Shown here piece after piece: positions 43,987-53,916 of a stretch of 64,000 nt of DNA; position 1 is the first letter of the stretch; each line of letters starts with the position of its first letter. Below the pieces are notes generated by a model, which did not search any database, had not been told where the DNA came from, and worked only from the letters and a program-made list of their open reading frames with translations. The translations under genes were made by a program, and so were the position numbers. Source of the stretch: a bacterium (lineage in GTDB: Bacteria > Babelota > Babeliae > Babelales > Vermiphilaceae); the NCBI GenBank assembly GCA_016699125.1, contig CP064961.1, forward strand, positions 434,001-498,000, read 5' to 3'.

Positions 43987-45549
43987 TTACCTTGCATACT
44001 CAACTGATCTTACTTCTCGGATGACATTGACCTTAATTTGACCAGGAAAATTCATCTCTTCTTCTATCTTTTTTGCAATATCACGTGCCAAAAGCAGCGC
44101 CTGTTCGTCATCAAGCATTGTTTCTTCAACGATAATTCTAATTTCGCGCCCTGCTTGTAACGCATATGCTTTTTTCACCCCACTAAACGTACCTGCAATC
44201 TCTTCAAGCTTTTCAATTCGTTTAATGTAAGCAGTGAGTGTTTCTCTTCTTGCACCCGGCCTTGAGGCGGAGATTGTATCAGCGATGCATACGATAATTG
44301 CATAAAGAGAATTGAAAGGTACCTCTTCATGATGAGCAGCAATGGCATTTACAATAATATGATTTTCCCCACATCTTTTTGCAATCTCTGCTCCAATTTG
44401 TGCATGTGGTCCTTCAACTTCTGCAGTTACCGCTTTTCCAATGTCATGAAACAGCCCACCCCTCAGAGCAGTTGTTCCATTAAGTCCAAGCTCTTCGGCA
44501 ATCATGCGTGCAAACATTGCAACTTCTTTTGAATGCACAAGAACATTTTGTGAAAAACTTGTTCTAAAATGCAGTCTACCCAGATTAGTAACCATTTCTG
44601 GATGGACCCCTTGTAAATTAAATTCAAGAATGGAGTTTTTTCCCATCTCCTGTATAATCTCTTCGATTTCTTTTTCAAACTGTTGCACCGTTTCTTCTAT
44701 TTTTGTTGGATTGATCCGACCATCATTGACCAACTTTTCCAATGTTCTTTTTGCAACTTCTCTTCGAATGGGATTAAAACCGGAGATAGTAATATCCGGT
44801 GTCTCACCTATAATGAACTCCATGCCAGTCGCCATTTCTAACGCTTTTATGTTGCGCCCTTCTTTGCCTATAATACGGCCCTTCATGTCTTCATTTGGCA
44901 AATGTACAATACCAGACGAAGCCTCAATGACCTGATCTGCTGTGTACCGTTGCATCGCAGTCAAAAGAATACGTATAGAACGCTCTTTTGCCATCTGTTT
45001 GCTTTCTTCTTCAACTTTTTGAATCCATTTTTGTGATGTTAACTGAACTTCGGATTCAAGGCTATGCAATAAGGTTGATCGTGCTTCATCTTTACTCATA
45101 CTTGCTACCTGTTCAAGCTTGGTAATAAGTTCGGTGCTCAGGTTTTTTAACTTTGATTCATTTGCTCTCAACATATCTTCAATTCTCAAGAGGCTACGCT
45201 CTTTCTGTTGTAGTTCTCGTTTTGTATCATCAATTTGAATCTCTTTTTGATCGAGCATTTCTGTACGAGACGTTATTTTTGCCTGCAGCTTGTCTACTTC
45301 TAATCTATCACGCTTGAGTTCTATTTCAAAATCTTTCCTTTTGCGATACAACTCATCCTTTAATTTAATCGCTGCTTCCCTTTTTTCAGTTTCAATTTCA
45401 TGCTTAATATGCCGCATTTTTTCTTCAGCATGTCTGAGTAACAGCTTCGACTTTCTATAAGACCTGAAAGCCATATAAAATACTATGATTAAAATACATA
45501 AACAAAATAGTAAGAGCATAAAGGTCATTGGAAATGCTATGCTTATCAT
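43987..45549 (-). CDS. rny: Ribonuclease Y
   Basis: 520 residues. It has an N-terminal membrane helix (about residues 5-27), a long charged coiled coil (about 30-190), a KH domain with GRIIGKEGRNIKALE (about 223-237), and an HD domain with GLFHDIGKAV (about 363-372) and AHHEEVPF. RNase Y is a membrane-anchored endonuclease that starts mRNA decay. Length and domain order are standard. It precedes ymdB on the same strand. Confidence 0.96.
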   Translation of the reverse strand: MISIAFPMTFMLLLFCLCILIIVFYMAFRSYRKSKLLLRHAEEKMRHIKHEIETEKREAAIKLKDELYRKRKDFEIELKRDRLEVDKLQAKITSRTEMLDQKEIQIDDTKRELQQKERSLLRIEDMLRANESKLKNLSTELITKLEQVASMSKDEARSTLLHSLESEVQLTSQKWIQKVEEESKQMAKERSIRILLTAMQRYTADQVIEASSGIVHLPNEDMKGRIIGKEGRNIKALEMATGMEFIIGETPDITISGFNPIRREVAKRTLEKLVNDGRINPTKIEETVQQFEKEIEEIIQEMGKNSILEFNLQGVHPEMVTNLGRLHFRTSFSQNVLVHSKEVAMFARMIAEELGLNGTTALRGGLFHDIGKAVTAEVEGPHAQIGAEIAKRCGENHIIVNAIAAHHEEVPFNSLYAIIVCIADTISASRPGARRETLTAYIKRIEKLEEIAGTFSGVKKAYALQAGREIRIIVEETMLDDEQALLLARDIAKKIEEEMNFPGQIKVNVIREVRSVEYAR

Positions 45550-45646
45550 GATACCTCCTCTAAATGTAGGTTTTTATCATGAAAACACTCTGTAAAACAC
45601 TCAAAATAGTATAAAACTTTTCATACACACAAGTCACTTTAGATTC

Positions 45647-45946
45647 TTACACAAGTGAGTCAATAATATTGACTGCCTGTTCAATCTGTTTTACTAAAGA
45701 TTCTTGAATAGTCAAAGTTGTTTCAGTTTCAGATTGTAAAGACCTTAATGCATGAGCAAACTTAATTGATGTAAGCACAGCAAGGGTTGTCTGATTTGTT
45801 GTATTGTGCATCTTACTTTCAATCTCTTTCATCGTGCTTTCAACAAGCATGGCCACAGTGGTCAATGACTCATAAGATTCATCGCTTACTAAATTATACT
45901 GATTTCCATATATTGTGACAGCAACAGATTTACGTTCACCATTCAT
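45647..45946 (-). CDS. zapA: Cell division protein ZapA
   Basis: 99 residues. The N-terminal SVAVTIYGNQYNLVSDESYE is the ZapA globular domain, and the remainder is a coiled coil (TTLAVLTSIKFAHALRSLQ). ZapA bundles FtsZ filaments at midcell. The start overlaps the stop of the upstream coiled-coil gene by 4 bases. Confidence 0.85.
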   Translation of the reverse strand: MNGERKSVAVTIYGNQYNLVSDESYESLTTVAMLVESTMKEIESKMHNTTNQTTLAVLTSIKFAHALRSLQSETETTLTIQESLVKQIEQAVNIIDSLV

Positions 45947-46260
45947 CTCAAATCTTCACTTTCCATCAATGCATCTATGCTTTTTATTAGATCATCAACA
46001 ACAAGTTTTGCCAATGACTTCTCTTCAGTCAAACTACTTAACTCTTTTGAATCACTTTCTAATGCTGCTTCAAGAGCTTTTAGCTTTGATGAAAAAAACG
46101 CGTTATCCTCTGCAAGTTGGACATTTTCTGATTTCAAACTCTCAATTTCAGCTTTTAATTCGCCAGTAACTTTTTCCAGATTTTTTTTCTGCTTTCCTAA
46201 TTCAATTGACAAATTAACCAGCTGATTTACACGATCTTCAAGGGCTTCGAGCATTTTCAT
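45943..46260 (-). CDS. Coiled-coil protein, ZapB-like
   Basis: 105 residues, almost entirely coiled coil (MLEALEDRVNQLVNLSIELG, then LKAEIESLKSENVQLAEDN). Small coiled-coil partners of ZapA are usually encoded just upstream of it, as here with an ATGA overlap. Naming it ZapB-like rests on that context and on the heptad pattern, not on specific residues. Confidence 0.7.
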   Translation of the reverse strand: MKMLEALEDRVNQLVNLSIELGKQKKNLEKVTGELKAEIESLKSENVQLAEDNAFFSSKLKALEAALESDSKELSSLTEEKSLAKLVVDDLIKSIDALMESEDLR

Positions 46261-46333
46261 ATACGGGCTCCATTTGTTAAGGATACTTACTATAACAACT
46301 AAAGCCCAGTCTATCTAGCGTAACTTGTGAAAG

Positions 46334-46690
46334 TCAAGCATGTAATTTTTCTGCGATACTGACAACTGCTTTAAAAGCTTCTGCTTCTAAGATAGCCATC
46401 TGAGACAACATTTTTCTATTCAATGTAATATTAGCTAACTTCAGTCTATGCATGAAGACTGAATAGGACATACCGTATTGCTTTGTTGCTGCACTAATGC
46501 GACTAATGAACAAGGCTCTCATTGTTCTTTTTTTAAGCTTTCGACCTTTAAACGCAAACGCCCATGCCCTCATCAACGTCTCATGCGCACGACGATAAAT
46601 ATTTTTCCTTTGTTGCCAAAATCCTTTAGTTAACTTAAAGAGCCTTTTATGGCGACGATGTGCGCCAACTCCACCTTTTACACGTGACAT
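46334..46690 (-). CDS. rplT: 50S ribosomal protein L20
   Basis: 118 residues, the standard length. The basic N-terminal arm MSRVKGGVGAHRRHKRLFKL is followed by KGFWQQRKNIYRRAHE and the C-terminal RISAATKQYGMSYSVFMHRL. L20 is needed early in 50S assembly. It is the last gene of infC-rpmI-rplT. Confidence 0.96.
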   Translation of the reverse strand: MSRVKGGVGAHRRHKRLFKLTKGFWQQRKNIYRRAHETLMRAWAFAFKGRKLKKRTMRALFISRISAATKQYGMSYSVFMHRLKLANITLNRKMLSQMAILEAEAFKAVVSIAEKLHA

Positions 46691-46743
46691 CTTGTATCCA
46701 ATCTTTTCAATATTTTTTTATAAAATTAACTAATCAACTAGCA

Positions 46744-46947
46744 CTAAGCATAAGGCAATAACGCTAAAACATTTTTAGTATCAACTGCACTCACATAAGC
46801 TGAGGATCGCAATTGGCGCTTTTTTTTCCTCGTCTTATGAGTTAAAAGATGGCGACGGAAGCCCTTGCCACGTTTCACAAGAGGCTTTTTTCCACCAGTT
46901 TTTTTAAATCTTTTTTTAGCTGCAGAATTTGTTTTTAATTTATACAT
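46744..46947 (-). CDS. rpmI: 50S ribosomal protein L35
   Basis: 67 residues. YKLKTNSAAKKRFKKTGGKK and RGKGFRRHLLTHKTRKKKRQ are the family signatures. It lies between infC and rplT in the conserved order. Confidence 0.94.
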   Translation of the reverse strand: MYKLKTNSAAKKRFKKTGGKKPLVKRGKGFRRHLLTHKTRKKKRQLRSSAYVSAVDTKNVLALLPYA

Positions 46948-46959
46948 TGAGGCAACTCA

Positions 46960-47556
46960 CTATTTTATATTTTTAAGGTAATACATTCGTGACCAAAGCT
47001 TTGATGATATATCATCCTTTTCCTGGGAGACATTATCCATCATTCCTTCTTTTTCAAGACTCGCAGCTATTTTTTGAAATAGCTCACCACCGCGCTCTTC
47101 TCGAGACGAGTTTTCCCTTCCCCTGAAAGACAGTGTTATTTTAACACGTTTTCCTTCTTTGAGAAACTGTATTATTTGCTTTAATTTTGTAAGATAATCG
47201 TGCTCACCAATCTTTGGTCGTAACTTTACCTCTTTAATTTGAATGGTTTTATGGTTCTTCTTTGCATCTTTCTGTTTTTTCTTTTTTTCATACAAAGACT
47301 TACCCAAGTCCATTATCTTTGCTATTGGAACTCCATCTTGACCAGACTCAGAAATGATTACAAGATCAAGATTTGCATCAAGTGCCATCTGCATGGCCAT
47401 ATCACGTGATACAATGCCTACATTTTGACCTTCATGCGTAATGAGCTGCAACCGAGGACTTTTAATTTTTTCATTTGCAATATGTCCGACATCCTTGGAT
47501 GCCTGACTGCCATTTTTTATGTTATTATTCACCACTTCCTGTACCCTGTTCTTCAT
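46960..47556 (-). CDS. infC: Translation initiation factor IF-3
   Basis: 198 residues from the ATG at 47556. The N-domain (IANEKIKSPRLQLITHEGQN, then GIVSRDMAMQMA) and the C-domain (IKEVKLRPKIGEHDYLTKL, KRVKITLSFRGRE) are both complete. The ATG lies inside the 3' end of recA (32-base overlap). GTG codons at 47535 and 47532, close to the recA stop and preceded by AGGA, are alternative starts that would remove most of the overlap. It leads infC-rpmI-rplT. Confidence 0.93.
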   Translation of the reverse strand: MKNRVQEVVNNNIKNGSQASKDVGHIANEKIKSPRLQLITHEGQNVGIVSRDMAMQMALDANLDLVIISESGQDGVPIAKIMDLGKSLYEKKKKQKDAKKNHKTIQIKEVKLRPKIGEHDYLTKLKQIIQFLKEGKRVKITLSFRGRENSSREERGGELFQKIAASLEKEGMMDNVSQEKDDISSKLWSRMYYLKNIK

Positions 47557-48637
47557 CTTCAGATGCTACGATTAAACTTTTGTTACCATGCGTGGCCATT
47601 GCTGCACGAACCTGCTTGGAAAGCTGTACCATTACATCTGAATGTTCCTTAAGATATTCTATTACCTGTTCCCTACCTTGCGCAATTTTTGTGCCATCAC
47701 TGATAGCAAACCACGATCCTGACTGCGTAATAACTCCATAAGCGATCGCAGCATCAAGCAGATCCAGTTCTGGACTAATGCCTTGATCAAAAAGTAGATC
47801 AACTTCAACTTTTTTAAATGGAGGCGCTACCTTATTTTTTGCGATTTTTATTGATATTCTATTACCAACAGCAACGTCTTTGCGCTTTAAACTTGCAATT
47901 CGTCTTACTTCTATACGTAAAGAGGCATAGAACTTTAACGCCTTTCCGCCCGTAGTTGTTTCTTTTGGAGCATTGGGCATACCTCCAATGGTGTGTCGAA
48001 CCTGATTTATGAAAACAAGCACCGTCTTTGACTTATGAACCACAGGGGTTAACTTACGCAAAGCCTGAGACATAAGACGTGCTTGCAGGCCAACATGGGC
48101 ATCACCCATATCTCCTTCAAGCTCCGCTTTTGGCACCAGTGCTGCAACGGAATCTATAACAATCAGATCGACCACTCCTGACCTGACAAGCATTTCTGCA
48201 ATATCAAGTGCCTGCTCACCATAGTCAGGCTGAGAAATGATCAATGAATCTGTGTCAACACCAAGTTTTTGCACATGGACAGGGTCGAGGGCGTGTTCCG
48301 CGTCGATGAATGCACACATGCCACCATTTTTCTGTGCCTGTGCAATAACATGCAAGGCTAACGTAGTCTTACCTGAAGATTCCGGCCCATACACCTCAAC
48401 TATACGACCACACGGAAATCCTCCAACACCAATTGCATGATCTATCAAAAGCGACCCCGTGGATATAACTTCTATCGGCTGGTGTGGCTGCTCCCCAAGA
48501 AGCATGACTGCACCATTTCCATACTGCTTGTCAATTTGAGCGAAAGTTACTGCAAGCATTTTTTTCCGCAGCTCCGACTGATTTTCAACAGCTAGAGATT
48601 TTTGCGATGACTGATTAGCAACGTTTTTCTGTTTCAT
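47525..48637 (-). CDS. recA: Recombinase RecA
   Basis: 370 residues. Walker A is GPESSGKTT (about 84-92), Walker B is LIVIDSVAAL, and the DNA-binding loops include GDAHVGLQARLMSQALRKL and INQVRHTIGGMPNAP. A 25-residue N-terminal extension precedes the usual start. The acidic C-terminus (EDEEQGTGSGE) is typical. No LexA box was seen. It overlaps ppiD-like upstream by 4 bases and infC downstream by 32, so expression is operonic. Confidence 0.97.
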   Translation of the reverse strand: MKQKNVANQSSQKSLAVENQSELRKKMLAVTFAQIDKQYGNGAVMLLGEQPHQPIEVISTGSLLIDHAIGVGGFPCGRIVEVYGPESSGKTTLALHVIAQAQKNGGMCAFIDAEHALDPVHVQKLGVDTDSLIISQPDYGEQALDIAEMLVRSGVVDLIVIDSVAALVPKAELEGDMGDAHVGLQARLMSQALRKLTPVVHKSKTVLVFINQVRHTIGGMPNAPKETTTGGKALKFYASLRIEVRRIASLKRKDVAVGNRISIKIAKNKVAPPFKKVEVDLLFDQGISPELDLLDAAIAYGVITQSGSWFAISDGTKIAQGREQVIEYLKEHSDVMVQLSKQVRAAMATHGNKSLIVASEDEEQGTGSGE

Positions 48638-50592
48638 ACAAAATAATCTTCAATAGGAATGTTAAATGACTCATTAACTTTTATTGTAGCAGTTCTATGT
48701 AAAGAAGCAATCATTCCCTCTAAAAGTGCATGTTCAAACTGTTGTGACAAATTAGTTTTGTCCTCGAGCTTAAGCTGTAGATCATGAGGTGGCACACAGG
48801 AAGCACAATACACGAAACATGCACCTTTTTTATTCATCACACTCAACAAGGAGCCCTCTTTTTCAATATCCATAAGCTCTTGTAGATGAAGCCCCTTCTT
48901 TTCCAGCATGGACGTAATTTTCTTGTCCTTTTCTGCATGCTCATCTAAAGAGATTGTTTCCACTGCCAAATTGAATTTTTGAGCAACAGACTCTAATGCA
49001 GCCTCTTTTAAAAAAGCTTGAAAATTATTATAAGTTTTTTGAAGGAGCTGCGCCCCTTGCAATATATACCAGTCATTTTCAACATCTTTTTGCACATCTA
49101 CAAAAGGTGGCAAAAACTTTTCTGCTTTACCAGTAAGTTTAATCAAAAACCCTGTATTGCCAAACATAGAGAACGTAGCGTCGCCGTTATTTTGTAATCC
49201 AAAGAGACTTTTAACGTACTGCTCCTTACTTTTTAACGTAAGGTCTTTTGCTTGAACCTGCTTTGGATTGTACATCCCAAGAAGCATCTTAAGCTCCTGT
49301 TCGTCAATAATACCATCTTTCAAAACAGTTTTTATAGCTTTAGAAAGACTCTCATTGAATTTTTCTTTTGATAAAATAGATTCAATGGACTTTTTTACGA
49401 CACTCAATGGCTTATAAGATTTTGCCGTTCTTTCTACCAACTGTAAAATCACAAAACCAGTTTCTGTAGGTATGACGGGGGAAATGTCACCTATTTTTTT
49501 AAGTGCAAATGCAGCCTTATATACACTATTATTCTTCTCACCATAAACCAATGGGGCAATCAGTCCACCATTCTTTGCAGATTCATCTTGTGAATATTTT
49601 CTTGCATACTCAGGAAATTTTTCAGTATTCAAGAGAAGCTCTTCTTGAAGTGCTCCAATTGAAGGCCTATTCTGAACTTCTTCCATCGTATAAACGATTT
49701 GGCGAACCACTGCTGTAGACTGTTTTTCAACAAACTTTTGGTTCTTATGTTCAGCATAATACGCCTCTATCTCTTTCTGATCAAAATCGGCAACGTAATC
49801 TTCAGGAGAAAATTTCCAAACTGTGGCAGATCTGCGTTCTGGTACATAATAGGTCTGAGAAGTCCTATTTTTTTCATTATAAAAATTTTCAAGTACCGCT
49901 GCATCTACTTCTTCTGCTTTTGCACGATCAAAAAATTCCTGCTCACTCAAGTGAACTATTTTTAACTCTTTTTTCCCATACCGTGCATTTTTAAAAAAAG
50001 TATATTCATGCTTTGGCGTATAAGAAGAGGCTCGAATAAGTGCTGAAGCAACATTCCTTCTCAAGCCAGAAGAAACCATATCCAGGAATACATCCGAAGA
50101 CATGCTACGCTTTTGCAAGAATATTTTTACTATATTTTGATTAATTCTTCCGTCTGAATCATATAAAAATGCAGGCACACTATCAGCAAGATATTTCTGC
50201 GAAAAGTCCTGATTATTGATCTTTTCAATGGTTAGCTTGGAAGATGCTTTTAGTTGCAGTCTATCTGCATAATCTGACAATAAAGCCTGTTTAATTATTG
50301 TATCAGTTGCAAGTTTTCTGGGGTCATTGCTCATCCCAAAGGACTGCAGCAACATATCGGCAAACTGACCATACTGAGCCCTAAAATAACTTAACCGTTC
50401 TTGTTGCTGAGACACCATATCTTCAAAATATCCCCGCTCAATTATTGTATCATTTATCTTTAATGCCCACGGCCTTGTACTTTGTTTTAATATCATTGGC
50501 AAAGAAAAAAGGCCAACCAATGCTACCCCAATCAATACCATGATCACTTTTATTAACTTATTTTGAAGATATCTTCTTATTTTTACAATCAT
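48634..50592 (-). CDS. Membrane-anchored parvulin-type chaperone (PpiD/SurA-like)
   Basis: 652 residues. A basic N-terminus and one membrane helix (about 15-35, VIMVLIGVALVGLFSLPMIL) anchor it in the inner membrane with the rest in the periplasm, as in PpiD. A SurA-N-like helical region (INDTIIERGYFEDMVSQQQE) follows. The rotamase domain (about 285-385) includes RQIVYTMEE, KYSQDESAKNGGLI, FALKKIGDISPVIPTETGF. It assists folding of exported proteins, fitting the large secretome. It overlaps recA by 4 bases. Confidence 0.85.
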   Translation of the reverse strand: MIVKIRRYLQNKLIKVIMVLIGVALVGLFSLPMILKQSTRPWALKINDTIIERGYFEDMVSQQQERLSYFRAQYGQFADMLLQSFGMSNDPRKLATDTIIKQALLSDYADRLQLKASSKLTIEKINNQDFSQKYLADSVPAFLYDSDGRINQNIVKIFLQKRSMSSDVFLDMVSSGLRRNVASALIRASSYTPKHEYTFFKNARYGKKELKIVHLSEQEFFDRAKAEEVDAAVLENFYNEKNRTSQTYYVPERRSATVWKFSPEDYVADFDQKEIEAYYAEHKNQKFVEKQSTAVVRQIVYTMEEVQNRPSIGALQEELLLNTEKFPEYARKYSQDESAKNGGLIAPLVYGEKNNSVYKAAFALKKIGDISPVIPTETGFVILQLVERTAKSYKPLSVVKKSIESILSKEKFNESLSKAIKTVLKDGIIDEQELKMLLGMYNPKQVQAKDLTLKSKEQYVKSLFGLQNNGDATFSMFGNTGFLIKLTGKAEKFLPPFVDVQKDVENDWYILQGAQLLQKTYNNFQAFLKEAALESVAQKFNLAVETISLDEHAEKDKKITSMLEKKGLHLQELMDIEKEGSLLSVMNKKGACFVYCASCVPPHDLQLKLEDKTNLSQQFEHALLEGMIASLHRTATIKVNESFNIPIEDYFV

Positions 50593-50610
50593 TTCAACCT
50601 TTCACACAGA

Positions 50611-50850
50611 TTACATTGTATCTTTATCAACACTGTTTGACCTCCAATATGACTGCACAGTCGTGTAAACACCATCTGCAAGCGACCCTTTTTGCATCTG
50701 TAAGCCATACTGCAATAAGCACGATCTGTATCCTGCAATATATGATATAACAGCAACAATTAATATTACAGCCATCATAAATACGGTCAATAGTGTAGCC
50801 TCTCTTTTTGTTAATGTACACATTGACTCTTCATCTTTTTTATATATCAT
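50611..50850 (-). CDS. Small single-pass membrane protein
   Basis: 79 residues from an ATG that overlaps the miaA 3' end by 11 bases; an ATG nine codons later (50823) is an alternative start. One membrane helix (LLTVFMMAVILIVAVISYIAG) is followed by a short soluble tail. The family is not recognised. Its position between miaA and the PpiD-like gene on the same strand suggests co-expression. Confidence 0.65.
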   Translation of the reverse strand: MIYKKDEESMCTLTKREATLLTVFMMAVILIVAVISYIAGYRSCLLQYGLQMQKGSLADGVYTTVQSYWRSNSVDKDTM

Positions 50851-51724
50851 CTACAAGCCCTTCACAATTTTCCGCTATTCGTATCACAGTAATGTGATCT
50901 CTCGCAACAGTTTCTTCTAATTTCTTTTTTAACCTTTTCCAAGAAGTGCGTTGCCTTTTTGCATATGCATAGGTTGTTTTTTTTATCGCATCTATTTGTT
51001 GATGGCTTAGTTCAGCTGTTTCTGCATTTGCAATAATATCGTACCCGCACAACTTTTTTCTTCGCACAAACTGCTTCCACTCATCAGGCAGTCCCAAAAC
51101 CTCTTCAACCCACCCCGCTTCTAGCATCATGTCAACGCGACGATCAATTCTTTTTCGCAGCTCTTTCTGACATCTTTCAAGCCATATAATCGATATATCA
51201 TCTACTACGGGATTATAACGGGGCATGCATTGAGAGGGAAGTACGCCATAGCTGTACCACAACGAAAGCGCTCTTTCGATTCTATACTCATCAGATGGAT
51301 GTATTTGTGAAGCTCGCACAGGATCTATGGCATGCAACTCTGCCCACGTTCGGCCAGCAACATCTTTTGACCTTCCTGTATGTTTTATTGCTGGCACTAA
51401 TTCGAAAAAAAGCGCTTCAATATAAAACATGCTTCCACCAACCAATACCACCTTTTTATTCTCGGCATGTATCGACTCTATAGTTTCTTTCACTTTTTCT
51501 CGATATCGTACCACATTCATGTCTTCAGGTATTTTCAAACAACCATACAAATGATGCTTTATACTAACCTGGTTCATGTCGGGCTTTGCTGTGCCAATTG
51601 ACAGTCGATCATACATCTGACCCATATCTATATTGACAATCTCTGCCACGATCTTTGCTGCAAACTTATCTGACCAATCGCTCTTTCCTACTCCCGTTTG
51701 TCCACATACAACGATTGTCTTCAT
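50840..51724 (-). CDS. miaA: tRNA dimethylallyltransferase
   Basis: 294 residues. The P-loop VVCGQTGVGKSDWS (about 4-17), NIDMGQMYDRLSIGTAKP (substrate tRNA contact), HHLYGCL, VLVGGSMFYIEAL and RRKKLCGYDII are all MiaA motifs. The enzyme adds the isoprenoid group to A37 of tRNAs reading UNN codons. Substitutions such as DMGQ in place of the common DSMQ are within family variation. Confidence 0.93.
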   Translation of the reverse strand: MKTIVVCGQTGVGKSDWSDKFAAKIVAEIVNIDMGQMYDRLSIGTAKPDMNQVSIKHHLYGCLKIPEDMNVVRYREKVKETIESIHAENKKVVLVGGSMFYIEALFFELVPAIKHTGRSKDVAGRTWAELHAIDPVRASQIHPSDEYRIERALSLWYSYGVLPSQCMPRYNPVVDDISIIWLERCQKELRKRIDRRVDMMLEAGWVEEVLGLPDEWKQFVRRKKLCGYDIIANAETAELSHQQIDAIKKTTYAYAKRQRTSWKRLKKKLEETVARDHITVIRIAENCEGLVDDI

Positions 51725-51732
51725 CTGTTTCT

Positions 51733-52227
51733 TTATCTTATGAGTGACCTTACCCTTGCAATAGCGACCTCTTGTGCCATGTTCTCTACAATTGCAATCT
51801 CTTCAGCTAACATTTTCTCAGTCTCTTCAAGTACCTTCTTTTCTCCAAACGAAAGCTCCTTTTTCTTTTCAGAATGCCTGAGATAATGATAAATAGCACC
51901 AACTTCTTTCAGATCACCAGTTCTAATGCTTCCCATATACTTCTTATTCCGCTTATTCCAGTTTACCATTACACCATCTTGCTGAACTGCAACATAAGGC
52001 TTTGATAATAACTCATACACACACGCTACACTGTCGTTGGAACTTAGTCTCCTTAACCCGACGGCTTCTGACTGTCCTGTCGGAACAAGTACCGTGATAT
52101 CCTTCCCAACAAATTTCAATTCGTAAAACTCTTCTTTTTGACCATTGATTAACTTTACCTGTATATCATGCACGATCGCTACCCCATGGCCTGGATATAC
52201 AACTTTTTCTCCTTTTTGATATACCAA
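51733..52227 (-). CDS. CarD/CdnL-family transcription regulator
   Basis: 164 residues. The N-terminal RNA polymerase-interacting domain reads KGEKVVYPGHGVAIVHDIQV, and is followed by YELKFVGKDITVLVPTG, GLRRLSS and a helical C-terminal domain (ELSFGEKKVLEETEKMLAEE). CarD proteins bind the polymerase beta subunit and stabilise open promoters, often at rRNA genes. It lies eight bases upstream of miaA. Confidence 0.93.
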   Translation of the reverse strand: MVYQKGEKVVYPGHGVAIVHDIQVKLINGQKEEFYELKFVGKDITVLVPTGQSEAVGLRRLSSNDSVACVYELLSKPYVAVQQDGVMVNWNKRNKKYMGSIRTGDLKEVGAIYHYLRHSEKKKELSFGEKKVLEETEKMLAEEIAIVENMAQEVAIARVRSLIR

Positions 52228-52293
52228 CCACGTCCCCTTTTTCTCTCTTAATTCCTTTTTATGGACTATAGTTTATCACATTACACGCAGCCT

Positions 52294-53469
52294 TCAAATA
52301 CCAACAGCCAATAGCTCGATCAACTCTTTTGACCAGTACCTATTTGCAATATCAATCACTCTATCAGACCACACATTTTTCACGTCCAACCCAACTTCGT
52401 TTCTATATTGATTCACCAAATACTTCACCAAGTCCAAATCATTTCTCCTCAAAGCCACATGCAACGGAGTCTGCCCATGCTTATCCTGCAAGGACAGCTT
52501 ACAACCTTTCAAAACCAATACATCTACAAGCTCTTTTTTGTCACTAAAAGATAACAGAGAAGATCCTACAACAGCATGCAAAGCCGTGGATCCATATATA
52601 TTTTTTTCATTCACGTCTATATCGTCATGCTCCAATAAATATGATGCTATTTCCTTCATGCCTCTCAATATACTTACCTGCAAAACTGTGTAATCAAACC
52701 AGTCAATACCACTCTTTTTTGTTCTAGCTTGCGGCTTTTTACGCAAATAATCCTTTATTTTCTCCTGATCATCACCTAACAAAACCAGGAAAACCTCCTC
52801 AACACTAACCAAAGACGCACACTCTTGATACCCCCAAACTTTTTTATCCATGAGCTTGTAAATCTCTGTCAACCCTAAGCCATTTCCGACCTCCCTTCCG
52901 GCAAATTTCTTTGCCTTATCGATAATTTCCTTATTCAGCACACAAGACAATCGTTGCCAGAAAAACTCCATATTGTCTCTACTGCCTTCAGAAACGACCT
53001 CATCAACCACACTCTTACCAAAAGTATCTACACTGCCCAAAGAAGCACCATGCATCAAAAGCTTTATCAAAACATCTATTCTCCTTTTTTGATCCTTTAT
53101 CCTTGCTGCAAAATGAGCCGCAGTCTTACCATCATTATTCTTTAAAGCAATGTCTGGAAAAAAAGACAAAAGGTCCTTAAAAAACATATAAGACCGTTCT
53201 CCATCACTATTCAAGACGGCAAAATGCAAAGCTGAGGAACCATCCGAAAAGACACCATCCAAACCTATGCCAACCTCCAACAATCTTTTACATCCATCAT
53301 AATCAGCACTCCTTGCCTTGAGCGCAAAGAGTTTTTTACTTTTTTCATACTCAGTCTGACGAACCTGATCATCACTATCTAAAAATTTCACAAAACACAA
53401 CGTAATACTAAAAAAAATCATCAGTACTCTTATTAATACAGAATAAAAAACAGCATTTCTTGGATTCAT
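52294..53469 (-). CDS. Ankyrin-repeat protein, membrane-anchored or secreted
   Basis: 391 residues from the ATG at 53469, which has GAGGAG six bases upstream; the ATG at 53475 touches that site. A hydrophobic leader (VLIRVLMIFFSITLCFVKFL) is followed by ankyrin repeats: DGSSALHFAVLNSDGE, DGKTAAHFAARIKDQ, YGSTALHAVVGSS and HGQTPLHVALRRND, with a less regular middle (residues 170-260). Ankyrin proteins of intracellular bacteria frequently target host proteins; that role is inferred. Confidence 0.85.
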   Translation of the reverse strand: MNPRNAVFYSVLIRVLMIFFSITLCFVKFLDSDDQVRQTEYEKSKKLFALKARSADYDGCKRLLEVGIGLDGVFSDGSSALHFAVLNSDGERSYMFFKDLLSFFPDIALKNNDGKTAAHFAARIKDQKRRIDVLIKLLMHGASLGSVDTFGKSVVDEVVSEGSRDNMEFFWQRLSCVLNKEIIDKAKKFAGREVGNGLGLTEIYKLMDKKVWGYQECASLVSVEEVFLVLLGDDQEKIKDYLRKKPQARTKKSGIDWFDYTVLQVSILRGMKEIASYLLEHDDIDVNEKNIYGSTALHAVVGSSLLSFSDKKELVDVLVLKGCKLSLQDKHGQTPLHVALRRNDLDLVKYLVNQYRNEVGLDVKNVWSDRVIDIANRYWSKELIELLAVGI

Positions 53470-53870
53470 TACCATCTCCTCATTTTCACAAAAAGAAGGT
53501 TAAAAAATATAGCATAAAGAAAACAATGAATTGTAAATTCAACCCAGCCTTTCCCCTTATGGTTATGGTTTTTAGGAAAAAAAAGAAGAAGAAAAATAAA
53601 ACATACCATGACATCATTAATTCCATGGAATACTTTAAAAAGTGGTTATACGTGGATTGGTATCCGGAAACTGCAGTAGCAGAAAGGTCGTTTATTGGTT
53701 GATCATAAACGCTGCGAAGAAAAGTTAGAATGACTTTGCTTGCTCATGTGAAAATAATGCTACAGGTGCAGATAAAAACATGACAACAGAACAAGAGCCG
53801 TAGGCACCAGGAAAAGAAATACGAAGCGAATAAGAGTTCATTCATATTACTTAATTCATTATCAATCTTA

Positions 53871-53916
53871 ATTCCCTATAAATAATACTCCCTATTCCCT
53901 ATAAATAATACTCCCT
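53871..53916. repeat. Two exact 23-bp tandem copies upstream of dnaK
   Basis: The sequence beginning ATTCCCTATAAATAAT occurs at 53871-53893 and again, identically, at 53894-53916. Each copy contains TATAAAT. The repeat lies about 170 bases before the dnaK promoter. The stretch 53470-53870 holds no convincing gene, only A-rich sequence and short chance frames. Confidence 0.8.

Noticed and set aside
53460..53702. An 80-codon frame in the gap upstream of the ankyrin gene
   Set aside because: Composition is Lys-rich from an A-run, there is no ribosome site, and it overlaps the ankyrin gene start antisense.
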